A stretch of DNA of 64,000 nucleotides from Dacryopinax spathularia. Its lineage: Eukaryota; Basidiomycota; Dacrymycetes; Dacrymycetales; Dacrymycetaceae. The notes under the pieces are model-generated. The model was not told the origin of the DNA. It made no database searches and saw only the letters and a program-made list of their open reading frames with translations. The number at the start of each line of letters is the position of its first letter. Position 1 is the stretch's first letter. Location: positions 1 to 64,000 of the forward strand of contig JBBPFI010000003.1 in assembly GCA_037974965.1 (NCBI GenBank), written 5' to 3'. Below, piece by piece: positions 10,411 through 20,802 of the stretch. The position numbers and the translations under genes are program-made.

Positions 10411-10699
10411 CTGTACCATCCAGCGTAGGTGCGCAATACCCGATTTGGTAGTTGCTTCCGCGGAAGCAAGCGGAAGCGGATTAAGTGCGCACTTTGGCTG
10501 GCTGCTTGGTGACCTTGCGCACTTATGGCTGGTCGGAGCACAGAAACCAAACTTAAGAGGGGATTTTAAATGGAATAATCTGCTTCCGTTAAGTTGGTGA
10601 TCTGCGCACTTCGTTTCAATGGGTGGTGACAAGGACGAAAGTGCGCGGTAGAAGCCCCCGGTGACCGGTGACCCTGCGCACCTTCGCTGGATGGTACAG
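10411..10699. mobile_element. MITE, 289 bp, with 25-bp terminal inverted repeats and TA duplication
   Basis: The left end CTGTACCATCCAGCGTAGGT...GCGCA (10411-10435) is matched with one mismatch by the complement of 10675-10699. TA lies on both outer sides (10409-10410 and 10700-10701), as expected for a Tc1/mariner/pogo-type insertion. Inside are a perfect 18-base palindrome at 10452-10469 (TTGCTTCCGCGGAAGCAA) and at least six copies of a GTGCGCA or TGCGCAC core in both orientations, probably subterminal transposase sites. No coding capacity is seen. The first six terminal bases, CTGTAC, equal those of the autonomous-looking TA-flanked transposon at 28001-30641, although the rest of the terminal repeat differs. 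Confidence 0.88.
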
Positions 10700-10701
10700 T
10701 A

Positions 10702-11681
10702 TGCTCGCGGTCTCGAGCGCCGAACTCCCGTGCAACCACGCGGTTCGAGCTTGTGGAGCAGAAACCGGCAACAACAACGGTCGAGTTGTTGGACAGCAGT
10801 TGTTGCAATTACGAATCGTACCATGCTCGCCAGAGCGACTGGACCAGGGATATGATGAGATAGCTCCCACAACCACTTGCGGGCAATGGCTCCTCCAAGC
10901 GTTCAGGTCGAGGTACCGGATCGGTCAGGGGTAGATTCCTTGTCTCTTGATGTTGTTCCTTGACGCCACTCGCGCTCATGGCGGCGTCGAGTTGTTGCAT
11001 ATCCTCGAGCAGGGAGACGGAGAATGTTCCACCAAATCCAGGAAGTGCAAGAAGCCGGCTACCATGCCGTGAGGAACCCATATTGAAATTTGGCTCAAAA
11101 GATTTCGTTGTTGATAATCAAGGAAGTAAGGGCTGCGGAGAAGGTGGTGCGGTGTGAATATAACAACGGATCGCGGCGCGAGTTGCCGGTTGATAGGACC
11201 GCTTGAATATTGTTTCCGTGGATGAGAAGCCGTGCGGCGGTGAAATGAAAAGAGCCCGTGTCACGTGGAGCTCGGCGCGTCTTGACAAGTCACATCCCCG
11301 TTTGCGCAGTTGGCGGTGACTAGACCTCCTGTACGCGCCGTGTAATGTCGACGTCTCCATGAAAAGCAGTTTCGAGTACTGTGTGTCGTATCCTCTGGCT
11401 GCTCTAGACTTGATCGATGTCTGTGTATCAGACCCGAGCCTCTAAGCGAGCACCGGGGAATCAACGGAGACCTGCGCGTTTCATCTGACCAAATGCGTTT
11501 GAGCATCATCCCTGCGGTATCATCGTGCCCGTGCTGTGTCGCAGATGAAACCCTTCATATAGGGCTCTATGGCGCATATTAGGCCAGCTCCCTCTCTCCC
11601 TCACCTGTTTCCCCGTTGCGTCTGCTGGCCAGACTTCCACCAACCCACTTGGACCCACTTGCTTACAGTCGACAGCTAGTC
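10702..11681. other. Gene-poor region right of the MITE
   Basis: The only ATG-initiated frame worth noting is on the minus strand at 10809-11081 (90 codons, GGTFSVSLLEDMQQLD), which has no recognised family and may be chance or a leftover first exon. The sequence before 11682 is pyrimidine-rich (CCCTCTCTCCCTCACC) and is probably the promoter or leader of the next gene. Confidence 0.35.
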
Positions 11682-12431
11682 ATGCTTGCCATTCCTCGCT
11701 CCCCAGTTGCATCTTCGGCTGCTAGGGCATCCTCCCCTCGCCTTGCTCGAACTTCCTCCCCTGCCAGGCCGGCCGGCCTTCAGCTTCTGTCATCGACGAA
11801 CCCGAGCATGCAGCCTTACTACGGCCGCCTGCCTTCACTGCTATCCCCGCCATTATTCAGCCCGCCTGTAGTCTCACCTCCATCGCCATACTTTCCTCAG
11901 GACGTCCGCTCGCCTCGCCTGCCCTCAGCTTTGGAGAGCTATGCGCTGTCGCCGCATACCCCATCTATCGCCTCAGTTCTTTCACCAGCTAGGTCATGCC
12001 TGAAGATGGATGTGCGCTCGGCAATCCCTTCAATCGACCTTTCCCCAGTTCCGACTTCACCAGAGAAGACGGTCACTCAGGCGACATTTCAGGCTGCTGA
12101 GCTCGAACGTCGCGAGCGACCGCAGATACGACTCCAGACTGGAGGTTTCTTGCAAGCGCCTTTCATGTCTCCAACCACCCCGAAGAGCAGCCGAACACCC
12201 CGAAGCACCCGTACGCCCAAGCGGGTCGCCATTAGTCCGGTCGTATTGGTCGCCAATCAAGTCACCACACCCGATCCAATGTCCGCTTTGAGCCGACGGT
12301 TGGAGCGGTTGCAAATCCGCAGGATCGATGGTGATGAGGAGACCGATGGAGAGGACGACAAATATACGTTAGGGATGCGGCGAGGGACGCCAGTGACCAC
12401 GCCGTGTGTGGAGAGGTTTGATGGGGCATGA
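11682..12431 (+). CDS. Disordered Ser/Pro-rich protein, function unknown
   Basis: An intronless frame starts at ATG 11682 and gives 249 residues. It is almost wholly low-complexity, with more than fifteen SP or TP dipeptides (LLSPPLFSPPVVSPPSPYF, TPKSSRTPRSTRTPKR). These are candidate sites for proline-directed kinases. The last 45 residues are more ordered-looking: LSRRLERLQIRR, then an acidic GDEETDGEDDKYTLGMRRGT segment. The pattern fits small cell-cycle or transcription regulators, but I recognise no family. Its stop is 140 bases from the stop of the convergent amidase gene. Confidence 0.65.
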   Translation: MLAIPRSPVASSAARASSPRLARTSSPARPAGLQLLSSTNPSMQPYYGRLPSLLSPPLFSPPVVSPPSPYFPQDVRSPRLPSALESYALSPHTPSIASVLSPARSCLKMDVRSAIPSIDLSPVPTSPEKTVTQATFQAAELERRERPQIRLQTGGFLQAPFMSPTTPKSSRTPRSTRTPKRVAISPVVLVANQVTTPDPMSALSRRLERLQIRRIDGDEETDGEDDKYTLGMRRGTPVTTPCVERFDGA

Positions 12432-12571
12432 AGTATTGTATCAACGAAGCAGATTGCGTTTCGCCATTTCATAGGCAACAGCAGCATATTTATTCAGAAT
12501 CAACGTAGTCCATGAACTTCTGCCTAGTTCCAAGCAATTCCTGCTCTGCGACTCATTTGTTTGATCCAACC

Positions 12572-15092
12572 TCACATCACCGTGATAAGTTGCCTGTGTC
12601 GAAAGTCAGCTCGCGCTCGCGTCAACACAGGATTCACATACACATTGGGTCGGATGTAAGGCAGGCTCTCATTACGGTGCTGAAACACAATAAGCAAAGG
12701 TGATATCGCGAGTGGTGGTTGCTTACGTTCGTGGCAGCCTCGAAGGCACAGGCATACTTGATGATGGTTGCCTCGTCGAACCTCCTGCTGTAGAAAGACA
12801 GACCGAAAGGCATGTTAGGCGCCAAAGAGACCAGCTGTAGAGATGGGTAAGACTTCTACACGCCGTCTGGAGCTCACAAGCTTACCGTGTTACGAGAGTT
12901 CCAGGTCACATTGGTTGTCGGTGGATAGTACCCGAGAGGGACGCTAATGATCGGATAGCCTACAGAAAGACGAGTTAATCGCCTCCTAAGGACCTTGTGT
13001 GAGGACATACCAGCAATGGAAGCATAACCGGGCGAGGATGAGCTGGGAATGATCAGCGCGTCCAGACCATTCTGCTCCATTGCGCCGAGGATAGCTGGAG
13101 AACACTGTCAGAAGGTATCACACATAATCTATGGTCATCGACGTACTAGCATTGGAGCCATAGTAGTACTGAGCCTCCAGGCCAGCATAGTACGCAGAGT
13201 CACCGATCTTGATGGTGAGGTTAGCATCTTGCTGCCAGGTGACGACGTTGCGATCGGGCTGTCACTTGTAGTCAGGCACACTATGCACGGCAATCAACAA
13301 GATGCTCACATAATCCTCTGCGGGGTAATGCATGGTGAAGTTGATAAGGTCATTGATGTTCGTGATGTTGGTTGGATTATAGGTCAGTCCATTGAAGTAG
13401 TTGGCAATATCAGCGACGAAGTCGGCTCCTACGACGGGATCGGTGGAGTACTATAATAAGTTAGATATGGCACGTCAACACGTCAATAACTACGTACCCC
13501 AGCTCCGCTGAAGTTGCGGTAGCCTAGAAGAGCACGTCAGCACCGCGATCTAAGGGGCGTTTTCTTCATTGGCAGGCCTTACCTGCAAGGTCAGGGAAGT
13601 TCGCCCTTAATTTGGACTCAGCGCAACGCGAGCTAATGAAAGAGTTTAAAGACGTACGGGTCCGTGATGGTCGCACCGAGGCTTTTGAGGATGGCGATCG
13701 AAGCATTGAACGCGGCGATCTCAGGTCCGTTCGTGGCCGACGTGGTGATGGCATTGCGAGGAATGCCAATCTTGGCTCCCTTCAGTCCATCAGGAGTGCA
13801 TCCAGCTGCATAATCCGGGATGCTGGAAAACGGAATAGCGGATGTGTAGTTGTCGTAGGAATCGACTCCTGCAATGACCGAGAGAATGTATGCCGCATCC
13901 TTCATTGTCCGGGTCATGGGCCCAGGGGTGTCCTGTGTCTGCGAGATGGGCACAATGTTGTACCTACTGGTGAGGCCGACGGACTGAATGACTCTTAGCT
14001 CGTACCGATTCCGTAAGTAAATCAACTTACGGGCTTGATGCCTGTAAGGCTGTTCCTGTTGGAAGGAGAGATGATGGATCCAGATGTTTCCGTTCCGATG
14101 GCGGCAGCAGCAAGACCGATTGAGGCTGCGACACCAGACCCACTGCTGGAGCCCGAAGGGTCCAAAAGAGGATACCAGGCTGCACTTGTCTGACCACCAC
14201 GGGCAGTCCAGCCTGCGTGAACTATTAGCGGTATCCCACGCGCTTGGTGATGAACGCACCATTGGTTGAGTTTGTTGAACGGTAGTTCGCCCATTGGGAC
14301 AAATTGGCCCTGTACCAGGATCAGCTGGAGAACTTGATGCGAGGAAGGTCAAACTGACTTTCCGAGGATGATGGCCCCAGCAGCCTTCAGCTTAGCGGCA
14401 ATGGTGGCATCCCTCGGCAGCTTTGCACCCAACAGGGCGAAAGAACCGGCTATGTGCGCTAGTCAGACAGACCGAAACGTGTACCGACAGAGCCCGTGCT
14501 CACCGGTAGTATTCATTTTGTCGAAGGTGCCAACGTTATCCTTGACGATGATAGGGATGCCATGGAGAGGGCTGGAATGGATCAGATGAATATCACGTGG
14601 TTACGCGACATGTTGTTGACGGACCCCCTAACAGTACCATTTGCGCGCTCTGCGTCCAGTCCGGCCGCGATGCTGATGGCATCGGGGTTGGTCTCAATCA
14701 CGGCATGAAGCAGAGGGTTGGTTTCGGCAATACGGCCCAGGTACGCCTGACATGGGTCAGCTGTAGTAGGATAATTCGGCGGGGAAAAGGAAAGAGACCT
14801 TGACCAAGTCAACGGCCGTAAAGGTTCCGTTGCCCATGCCATATTGCCTAAGAGGATTCAGCTTTGGACAGGAATGCCGCATCCGGCTCTCTCACAAGTC
14901 GTCAATAGTCGCATAGTAAAGGTCCGGAAGTGGCTTCCCTATTGTCGCACATTATCAGGCTGCAATAACTTTTCACGAGAATGATAACATGCCATTTCGA
15001 GGACTCACGCCGTAGCTCGGAGTCTCCCCACGAGCGACGGGCGCCAAGGCCAGCAAGGCTGACAGCACGGTAGCAATTTTGATGATCGCCAT
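12572..15092 (-). CDS. Secreted amidase (amidase signature family)
   Basis: The start is ATG at 15092. About a dozen small exons run to TGA at 12572. Residues 1-22 (IKIATVLSALLALAPVARG) form a cleavable signal peptide. The amidase signature core is complete: the catalytic Lys in PLHGIPIIVKDNVGT, then GKANLSQWANYRS and NGWTARGGQTSAAW, then DPSGSSSGSGVAAS with the second triad Ser, and GTETSGSIISPS with the nucleophilic Ser. PISQTQDTPGPMTR follows, as is usual. The C-terminal exons contain MPFGLSFYSRRFDEATIIKY and then RNESLPYIRPNVYV. The enzyme hydrolyses C-N amide bonds outside the cell, and its substrate cannot be read from sequence. Exon borders in the C-terminal third are less certain than in the core. 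Confidence 0.88.
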
Positions 15093-15577
15093 GCCTTGGA
15101 ATTTGGACTAGCCTTTGTGCGAACTAGAGAAGCGCTCCAGTCCTGGACGAGGTCCATAGTGCCAAGGATGCATTATATACGAGAACCGGCAGTCCAGCAG
15201 TCCGCTCGGTTTCCGCTGCAAGACGCAGAACCTTCGTCATACAGAAGAACTGGTTAGAGTAAGCAGAGTTGCCTGTTTGGGGCCCAAAGAAGTGATAGGG
15301 CGGTAATTGACAGAGATGATAACGGAAAAACAAAGCACGCCCGTGAGTGGACGACGCGAAGTCCTTATCAGTGACCCTCATATTATGTAATCAGCCACGA
15401 TTGTCGGGGCTTCCAAAAGTGGCAAGAGCTGCCGCCGGATGTGGCAGTTGTTTCGGGGCGGTATGTTTAAGGACCATGGAAATGAAAAACACATGTCATA
15501 CCGTCGAGGTTCTGGACACCTCAGCTATATATTTGTTCGCCCTATTTTAACTTCTACTGCCCTGAGACATGCAGCAG
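15093..15577. other. Upstream region of the amidase gene, no gene seen
   Basis: 485 bases without a credible frame. GGATGCATTATATACGAG near 15167-15184 holds a TATATA motif on the minus-strand promoter side, about 80 bases before the amidase ATG, and could be its TATA box. Confidence 0.4.
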
Positions 15578-16036
15578 TCACAGCCTCTTGTAATGCTGAG
15601 ACCTCTCCTCTATCCCTACATTCTCGTTTGCAGGCCGCGGTCCGTGCGCACCGCAGAAGGAATTGAAGGCACTCACCGCCCAGGCCACTGCAAAGCAAAT
15701 GAACAGGGGCGGTTTAGAGGGCCGATGGGGAGCGCCTGCGTGGCTTGCGGTACAAGCGAGAAACCTGGCCGGAGCCGGAATCGCAAGCCGTACTTCCGAT
15801 GGCCTTGACATGCCGTGGGATCTGACGAGCGGTTCTAGCGGATGCGCCATCACCATGGGTGTTGAATCGCCAGGAACCTGCTCAACGAACGCCATTGACG
15901 TCTTCGATGCAATTTTCGGGTCGGGCAAGCCAAAAGGCCCGCTGTCTTTGCGGACGACTGACGTTCCCGCAGACTCTGGTGCCTCTCGTCCTACCGAGCA
16001 TTTTGGATGCAACGGGGACGGAATACTAGCTTTCAT
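15578..16036 (-). CDS. Possible small hypothetical protein
   Basis: A minus-strand frame begins at ATG 16036 and encodes 152 residues. It is Pro/Ser-rich and Ala-rich and has one hydrophobic run near residue 110 (PLFICFAVAWAVSAFNSF), which could be a membrane segment. No family is recognised and no splice-consistent extension was found. It lies in the gap between the amidase and APP1 genes and may be chance. Confidence 0.25.
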   Translation of the reverse strand: MKASIPSPLHPKCSVGREAPESAGTSVVRKDSGPFGLPDPKIASKTSMAFVEQVPGDSTPMVMAHPLEPLVRSHGMSRPSEVRLAIPAPARFLACTASHAGAPHRPSKPPLFICFAVAWAVSAFNSFCGAHGPRPANENVGIEERSQHYKRL

Positions 16037-16228
16037 TCCCTCTCACGTTGAGCATAAAGCCCTTTGGAAATCATTGACACAGATACTACAATACGCCGCC
16101 CGCACCAACATACATTTGCGGTACATCCACCTACGTTGCCCACTAAATCTGCTATACATACGGAAGAACCGGACAATTAAAACCGACCCCCACTCAACCC
16201 AGGTATATCGACCTATTGGGTCCATCGC

Positions 16229-19101
16229 TCAAGCACCATATTTCCCCACCAGCTCCCTCCATTCCTCGCACTCTTCCGGTTCTCTAAAAAGCTTGAACAG
16301 TACTCCGTCGGGCACAGCTTTCCTGGCTGCGGCGAGCCTAGCACGCCATGTTTCGGCAGCTTTCACCTGTGCTACTGGAGGCGGCTGGGTAGCAGAAGCT
16401 GGAGAGAGGTACGAGACAGAGGATGGTACTGTCGGAGCTTGTACTGCGGGTGCGTGGGGCTGGGAGGCGGGAGAAGGTGGGGTGCTGGGTGTGGTCGAGG
16501 ATCGCCGAGGCCGGTATGCTTCCAATGTCGGAGAAGATAGTGGTGAGCCGCCGACGGGTAAGGAAGCGCTCAGAGACGCGGCCGACGCAAGCGATAGCCC
16601 CGACAAAGAGCGATGGAATGGTCGTCTCTGCCGCTGTTGTTCTTGCCCCACATCTTCACCCTCCGTCCATGCCGGCGGCGTCACATCCCTCAAGAAGATG
16701 GCCACCACTTGCCCAGGCCGTTCCCGCGCAAGCTGGACATAGAGCTCCATGTCTTGCTCGCCCGTATCGCCGATGAGGATAAACTTGGCATCCGGGAACG
16801 CGTTGAGCACTTCCAGCACGCCGCCACGCTTGCGATCAGCAGCGCTGTCCCATAGGCCAGTGAAGACGGCCGAAGGAGAATAGTACTTCAACTTGATGGA
16901 TCCTTTTGCCATGGGTTTTGTCAGAATGGCTTCATCTAGTGGGCGAAAAGAACCAAAGCTCACCGTGAGGTAATCCTGCTATCTCAAAGAAGTCCTTGAT
17001 CACCGGCAGGAGCTCGTAAGGCGAGTTGGACTGAAGAAACATCCCATCAGCCCAGCCTCTGTTGACTGAAGCAAGGAGAACGTACGACATAGTGAAATCC
17101 CACACCCCACTCCTCCATTTGGCGGTACCACTCCCCTACACCAGGGATCACGAGCTCGTCCAAGTGCCTCACGAAGACATTGTTGAACACGACTTTCGCT
17201 CCTTGAAGCACAGCGGTGTGTTTGACAGTGTCGTCAATATCCGAAATCACTCGCAAGCGAGGTGGAGGCCCAATAGAGTAGCCCTCCGGCGGTGAGATAG
17301 GCGTAGGATGCGCTGGTTGGGCTGGTTGGACAGTGGAGGTGGTGCTGGATGAGGGAAGAGGAGGTAGGGGCAAGACTTCAGCGCGGACGTCCACTTCATG
17401 CAGGCGTGCCAGATCGCCACCGGCTTCCTTCACCCCTCTGGCAAGGACGTCCCATGGTATCTTGATCCTCTCCTCAAAGTACCCGTTCGCGCCAGTGCTG
17501 ACCTTTTTCTCCAGAAGGAGGATCTCCCGCTCCCCGGCTGGAGGCGCAAGAGAGCGCAGCACGCTTCCCGGTGAGGAGGGGTCACTAACAGGCGCGGATG
17601 CAGAAGGGGGTAAGGTGAATGTTAGTCGGACGGTACGCTCCGAGAGGGACGATGCCCAGAACGGCTGGAGTCGAGCGTCGAGGTTGGCGTGCAGCGTCCG
17701 GAGCTCCTCGGGTGATAAGTCGGCGTAAGCTTGCGCTAGGGTGCTACCGGTATTCGACAGCGATACCGAACTCTGCAGGCTGGACAGAGTGGAGACCGTT
17801 GATTTCCTGGCTGGCCGTGGGGAAGGCGGATGCGTGGGTCCCAGAGAAGGGGAGGAGAGGGGAGAAGGCTGCTTGGGTGCATGTGGACGAGGCGTTGCTG
17901 GTGTTGGGGTCGCAGGAGTTGGTGTGGGCACGGACTGGGAACGCGGTACTGCACCCGAATGGAGAGCTGCTGGCTTAGGCGGTACTGGAGGGTGGCGGGG
18001 TGGGAGGGGCGGAGGAGAAGGCGTCGCAGCGGAGAGGGAGATGGCAGGACCTGCTGCAAGCAGTTGCTTTCCTTCTTGGACCGATCGTGAAGAGGGCGGT
18101 GGCTGAGGAGCAACAGGTGTAGGTAGATCTAGCTCCAAAGGCTCTGAGCTTGGGCTCGGGAGGCTGCCCTGGCTCAGGTCGTCCCAGCCACCAGGGAGAC
18201 TGTTGCTCGTAAAGTAGCCGTTTGCGTCCAGCTTGAGCTCCCGGGGCGTGCTCGTGCCGCTCAGAGAGGAATTGAGGTCGATTAGATCTACGTCCCCTTC
18301 GGCGGGTTCTTCAGTGATTACGGCTCGCAGGAGCGGTGACATGAGTGGGGTATTTTGGCCAGAGTGAGATGGAGGTGTGCCACCTGTGAACGATCGAAGG
18401 GAAGCGGCATCGGTCTCGCTTCCATTTCCACTGCCTGATCCAGAGGAAGCCGGGAGACGTGGGAGAGAGGAGAACGAGCGAGCGAGACGCATGAACGCCC
18501 TCTGTGCGCGAGAGGCTTGTTCGGGCGGTCGAAGGGAGGTACAGTAGCCCGATACTTTCAGCTCGAGGTCGAACGCTCCTTCGAGGATAGTCTCCTTTGT
18601 CTGGTGCCTGTTATGACCCCATCTCGCTCCTGGCGCTGCTGAGGCCGCAAGAGGATGTCGGATTGCAAAGCCAGGAAACAACCACACTCTCTCAGTGCCG
18701 CGCTGCTCCTCCTGTCTCCTCCTCCTTCGCTCCCTCGCCCACTCATCCCAGGTCTGCCTCTTCCGCACGACCCAGCCCCCGACCGCCTCTACCCCGACTC
18801 CTTCTTCTCTGCTCAAGCTACCCGCATACTCCCGTGCACTCGAGACGGCAGATTTGAGCCGCTCGGACACGTCGGAGTAAGCGGTCTTGTAGTCCGTACT
18901 GGCGATATACTCCTTTGTGGCGTGTAGGAGCGAGCGAGCGGTGCTGATCCTCGACTGAACCGACGGTCTTCGGAGCTGCTCTTTTGCAGCAGCTAAGAAG
19001 CGTGGTGTACGCATTTCTCCCGGAATCGGTAAGGAGCTTGTCGAACTAGCTGCGTGTGACGATGAGGCTGGTGCTCGTGGGAATGGATATTGCGCGCTCA
19101 T
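16229..19101 (-). CDS. APP1: APP1-type phosphatidate phosphatase (DUF2183 catalytic domain)
   Basis: Three exons (19101-17086, 17030-16964, 16902-16229) join in frame to about 918 residues, starting at ATG 19101. The N-terminal 150 residues hold ARSLLHATKEYI and RVWLFPGFAIRH, typical of the App1 front domain. A long Ser/Pro-rich linker follows. The catalytic part begins with LRVISDIDDTVKHT, the DxDxT motif of Mg-dependent phosphatidate phosphatases, then VFNNVFVRHLDELVIPGV, SNSPYELLPVIKDFFE across the first splice junction, GSIKLKYYS across the second, and FILIGDTGEQDMELY. App1 in yeast dephosphorylates phosphatidate to diacylglycerol at actin patches during endocytosis. The C-terminal 180 residues are Ser/Pro/Ala-rich and end in FREPEECEEWRELV. 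Confidence 0.92.
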
Positions 19102-19517
19102 TTTGCGCTATCCGTTGCGGTGGTGGTGGTGGTAAGGGGATAAGAAAGAGGAGGTCGCATGTCGATATATGAATGAGAAGACGCTGACTGCGTCTGTAAT
19201 TCCTGTTCCTAATTTGGGTTTGGGAGTGATTATAGTCAGAGCACGGTCACCGTCTCTCAGGAACCGGTTGGGAATGAGAGGGAAGAACGTGCGTCATCCG
19301 TCAACGCGACGCGCCACACGGCATCCAGCGACGTGGGCTGTCCTGGCCTATTTCGCCGACAAGTCTGGCGGGCGCGAATACACAGGCAGAACGATTTCAC
19401 AGATGATGCATGGTACAACAGGATATATGCGCATAGTCGTCTATCGCATCTTCCAGAGTGCTTGATATACAGGAAGCAGCGTGACATCTACAACCCAGTC
19501 ATGAGACAATCCACCCT
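19102..19517. other. Intergenic region between APP1 promoter side and NOSIP 3' end
   Basis: About 415 bases, with a TGGTGG microsatellite just upstream of the APP1 start (19116-19135). No gene is seen. Confidence 0.4.
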
Positions 19518-20602
19518 TCAACCCTGGAAAGCGACCCCCTTCACGCTCGTCTCCGCTCGTCCACCAGCAGCATAGCCAGTCCCCTCTCGGTTTAACCTGA
19601 CGACCCCTTTCTCGCCTTCTGGTACAGGGGTATCGCATACGATGCACGCCTTGGCCGGTCTGACAAGCTCGTTCACGCACGTTTGGCAAACAACGTGTCC
19701 GCATCGCTTGACGACGCAGGCGAGGGCTGTCGGTCCCAGCGTCTTCTTGCACGACGGGCAAATATACGTGTCTTCCTCCTTCCCCTTGCTCGCCGCTACG
19801 GCAGCCGCGGCTGCTCCATCCTCAGCATCGTCCTCCTTCGCTACTGGTCTGGTCGTCCGCTCAACCGTGAACAAAACAGGGACAAGACTCTTAAGTGTCA
19901 TCTTATGACTCGGCTCGCCCGCTCGACACACAGTCTCCATCTTGATCTCCCTTAACGGGCCCACAGGTGCGTCGGGCGTAAGACTCGGTAACCAGAAATC
20001 AGGTAGTTTTGCTCGTCGTGCTTCTGCTTGCTCGGCTTCTATTGCTTTCAGTGCTGCGGCTTCCGCTTCGGCAGTGATGGCCTCGAGTGAGGGAGCGGAG
20101 AGGTCGAGCTTTCGTTTTGTCCCGCGGGCTGAGAATGACATCGGCTCAGTTCACAGGACTGAACCAAGATGAACGACTCACTTTCTCCCTCTTTCCCGCC
20201 TTCTGACGCTGTCCCATTAGCGGAAGCAGCACTCTTCCCCACACTCCCCAACCCCAGCTGACTCCTCTCAAACTCCCTCACCACCCTCTCCCTCGCCCTC
20301 TCCCTCGCCCGCTGCCTCTCCGCCTCCTCCTCCCTCTCCCACTGCTCGACCCTCTTCTCCCACCGCTTCATCTCCTTCTTCTGCTCCAGCAAATCCCGGA
20401 CCACACATTCCCGGCAGTATAGATGTCCTTGACTGCAGCTGACTGGGTCTCTCGCTCGGGAGAGGCAGAGCGAGCAGGCTGAGAAGGGACGCATGCTGTC
20501 TACTCCTAGGCGCTGGCGCTGGGTGCCGTAGGAGAGCTTTTTGTATTCTGCATAGGTGAAGACGGAGGAGGCAGTGTTGTTCTTGCTATGAGAGCGGGTC
20601 AT
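19518..20602 (-). CDS. NOSIP: NOSIP-like RING/U-box E3 ubiquitin ligase
   Basis: Two exons (20602-20182, 20128-19518) joined across a 53-base intron give 343 residues. The start MTRSHSKNNTASSVFTYAEY is the highly conserved NOSIP N-terminus. It is followed by RPFSACSLCLSRARDPVSC and GHLYCRECVV, the split first RING/U-box, then a long Glu/Arg coiled coil. The second half has DFWLPSLTPDA and then ICPSCKKTLGPTALACVV with CGHVVCQTCV, the second zinc-binding unit. NOSIP proteins are nuclear E3 ligases that co-purify with spliceosomes. The start codon lies 192 bases from the left end of a MULE that separates it from the divergent glycyl-tRNA synthetase gene. Confidence 0.9.
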
Positions 20603-20793
20603 GCTGCCGGGAGTAGCGTCGGGGCCGCCCAAGAAAGTAGAATTAGTCGAGACAAGAAGGCAAAAGAACCAGCTTGAGTGGTTGCTTGATGAGCAGCTGC
20701 AGCAAGAACACGACCTCAACACGTCCAAGGTGATCGGGGTAACATTCGGTTCCGAGGTAGTGGCGTCCGAGTCAGAATTTTGAGTGAGGGTCC

Positions 20794-20802
20794 TCGTGAA
20801 AG
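20794..20802. repeat. 9-bp target site duplication, left copy
   Basis: TCGTGAAAG directly outside the left MULE end is identical to TCGTGAAAG at 22943-22951 outside the right end. A perfect 9-base duplication is the hallmark of Mutator-like elements and points to a fairly recent insertion. Confidence 0.93.

Noticed and set aside
15663-16742. Plus-strand frame of 359 codons
   Set aside because: Its right half is the antisense shadow of the APP1 C-terminal exon, which has conserved coding content on the minus strand.
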